Shown here: positions 7,639 to 8,808 of the stretch, piece after piece
How the letters are laid out: the number at the start of each line of letters is the position of its first letter
How positions within the stretch are numbered: position 1 is the first letter of the stretch
From: an uncultured Clostridia bacterium
GTDB lineage: Bacteria; Bacillota; Clostridia; Christensenellales; Borkfalkiaceae
Length of the DNA: 8,808 nucleotides
NCBI GenBank assembly: GCA_900548845.1
Contig: URMI01000027.1
Location: forward strand, 1-8,808
Direction: 5' to 3'
Made by a program: the position numbers and the translations under genes
The notes under the pieces: generated by a model
Seen by the model: the letters and a program-made list of their open reading frames with translations, nothing else
Database searches by the model: none
Told to the model about the DNA's origin: nothing

Positions 7639-8778
7639 ATGGTCGATATCAACGAGATCCGTGCGCGCAACGCAAAGCTGATGGCAGACATGCAAAAGCG
7701 CACGGAAGAGGCGGTAAGCAAACTGGAAACGCCCGCTCAGGACGAAAATGCGGACAGCGCCGAAGAAGAGCGCGCCCGCCGCGCAGCCGAGCTTGCTACC
7801 GCGAACGAGCAAAGACAGCGCGAGGTGCTTTCTCAGATGATGGGCGAAGAATTTGCAAGGCAGACTGCCGCCATGCAGGAAATGGTCTCGCAGGAGGTGC
7901 AAAGGCAGGCGGCTTCCGCGGCGGCGCAATTGCAGCAGGACGCCCTCAGCGCGCTTTTCGGCGACGACGCCGCCCTGTTTTCCGCCGCGCTGGATACCCT
8001 CGCGCAGACGGAAGACGGCGAGGACGATGAGGAAGAGGAACAGGAACTCCCGCCCGAAGCGCTCTATGACTATCTCGAAAGCAAGCTCGGGGAGATCGAC
8101 GCCCTCGAGGAGCCGCAGCCCAAAGCCTACAACATCCCCGCGCTTTGGGAGCGCTTCTGCATCGCACTTTCCGGCATCATCTCCACCGTGAACGACCACA
8201 AACTCGATGAACTCGACGTCGAAGAGCGCGTCCCCCTCTTCGTGCAGCAGATCATGAGCCTGATCAGAAACAGCTGGGGCATCTCAGGAAGAGAGGACCT
8301 CATCGAGACGCTCCTCTATCTCTCCCGCGCGGGCTACCGCGCCCGCTTTGCGGCATACGCAGAGGCCGCATCCCCCGAAGAGCTCTTCGGCAACGACATG
8401 GCGCAAGAGGACAGAGAGGGCATCGTCCGCGGCCATGCGTTCGTGCAGCACTTCAAAGACAAATACGGCGCCGATTTTCTCTTAGGCTGGGACATCGGCC
8501 GTGCGGCAATGATCACCCGCTGGGGCTATTTCGTGGGCTGGCTGACGCAGGCGGAGGCGGAGCAGCTCCTCTCCGACATGGGACAAGTCGCCGCCAACGG
8601 GCTCTCGGGCTGGCGGGAGTTTGCGCGATCCTACCTGTTCGGCGGCGCGTTCTGGAAAGAAGTTTTCGCGGCATATGACGGGAAAAGTTACCTCGACACA
8701 CTGACGGATGCCGTCCGGAAGCTGCTTTCGGACGGTCCCGAAGGCGCCTGGACGCATACCCCCTGGGCAAAAGCATAA
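7639..8778 (+). CDS. DUF1266-domain protein with N-terminal coiled coil and acidic linker
   Basis: The function is unknown. The 379-residue protein has no signal peptide or membrane segment, so it is probably cytosolic. Residues 1-105 are charged, Ala/Gln/Glu-rich and likely coiled coil. A very acidic linker (EDGEDDEEEEQE, 125-136) follows. From about 205 the pattern fits DUF1266 (E. coli YbeR/YbeU type): NSWGISGREDL (211-221), LSRAGYRARF (228-237), GWDIGRAAMITRWGYFVGWLT (283-303) and SGWREFARSYLFGGAFW (323-339), with conserved-looking W213, W284, W295, W325 and W339. The start is supported by GGAGGAG at 7629-7635. It is divergent from clpB. In E. coli the DUF1266 genes ybeR and ybeU lie among Hsp70/Hsp40-type genes (hscC, djlB, djlC), so a chaperone-linked role is a reasonable inference but not shown by sequence. 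The DUF1266 assignment comes from pattern recognition. Confidence 0.88.
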   Translation: MVDINEIRARNAKLMADMQKRTEEAVSKLETPAQDENADSAEEERARRAAELATANEQRQREVLSQMMGEEFARQTAAMQEMVSQEVQRQAASAAAQLQQDALSALFGDDAALFSAALDTLAQTEDGEDDEEEEQELPPEALYDYLESKLGEIDALEEPQPKAYNIPALWERFCIALSGIISTVNDHKLDELDVEERVPLFVQQIMSLIRNSWGISGREDLIETLLYLSRAGYRARFAAYAEAASPEELFGNDMAQEDREGIVRGHAFVQHFKDKYGADFLLGWDIGRAAMITRWGYFVGWLTQAEAEQLLSDMGQVAANGLSGWREFARSYLFGGAFWKEVFAAYDGKSYLDTLTDAVRKLLSDGPEGAWTHTPWAKA

Positions 8779-8780
8779 AA

Positions 8781-8808
8781 CGTATGAAGATACGGCGGCG
8801 CGCCCTTT
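8781..8808 (+). other. Window edge after the DUF1266 gene, possible start of its terminator
   Basis: CGTAT (8781-8785) and ATACG (8790-8794) form a 5-bp hairpin, followed by GGCGGCGCGCC (8794-8804) and CCTTT at the edge. The same 11-mer occurs at 4753-4763 in one arm of the long hairpin near recX. A GC-rich terminator may begin here, but its other arm would lie outside the window. Confidence 0.3.

Noticed and set aside
7525..8199. 224-residue minus-strand open frame opposite the DUF1266 gene
   Set aside because: It is antisense to a gene with a clear promoter, ribosome binding site and domain, and it crosses the clpB promoter region.

Overview
The window looks like ordinary chromosomal DNA of a fairly GC-rich member of the Bacillota, probably a clostridial lineage. 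This rests on strong GGAGG-type ribosome binding sites, sigma-A-type promoters with TATAAT boxes, and the gene order nadD-yqeK-rsfS, which is the Bacillus/Clostridium arrangement (here with nadD and yqeK fused). No phage, transposase, CRISPR, tRNA or rRNA is visible. The taxonomic call below phylum level is an inference.

Layout, left to right. (1) 1-103 is non-coding, with a weak terminator-like inverted repeat. (2) rsfS (104-454, minus) and a nadD-yqeK fusion (521-1654, minus) form a probable two-gene operon transcribed leftward; a 26-bp imperfect palindrome sits between them. (3) An uncharacterised four-helix membrane protein gene (1740-2486, plus) is divergent from nadD and converges on the next operon. 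A second copy of the 26-bp palindrome lies just after its stop. (4) recX (4021-4695, minus) and nnrDE (2576-4024, minus) overlap by an ATGA and are driven by a near-consensus promoter at 4721-4749. (5) clpB (4857-7460, minus) ends in a strong intrinsic terminator. A second long perfect hairpin lies between that terminator and the recX promoter. (6) A DUF1266 protein gene (7639-8778, plus) is divergent from clpB across a 178-bp region with one promoter for each gene. The window ends 30 bases after its stop.

Functional themes are housekeeping: NAD synthesis (NadD), alarmone/Ap4A clearance (YqeK domain), ribosome silencing (RsfS), repair of damaged NAD(P)H hydrates (NnrDE), control of RecA (RecX) and protein disaggregation (ClpB). 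The least understood pieces are the two uncharacterised proteins (the membrane 'sandwich' protein and the coiled-coil/acidic/DUF1266 protein next to clpB) and the duplicated intergenic palindrome. I do not see a convincing undescribed multi-gene system. The best leads are the DUF1266-clpB pairing and the dispersed palindrome.
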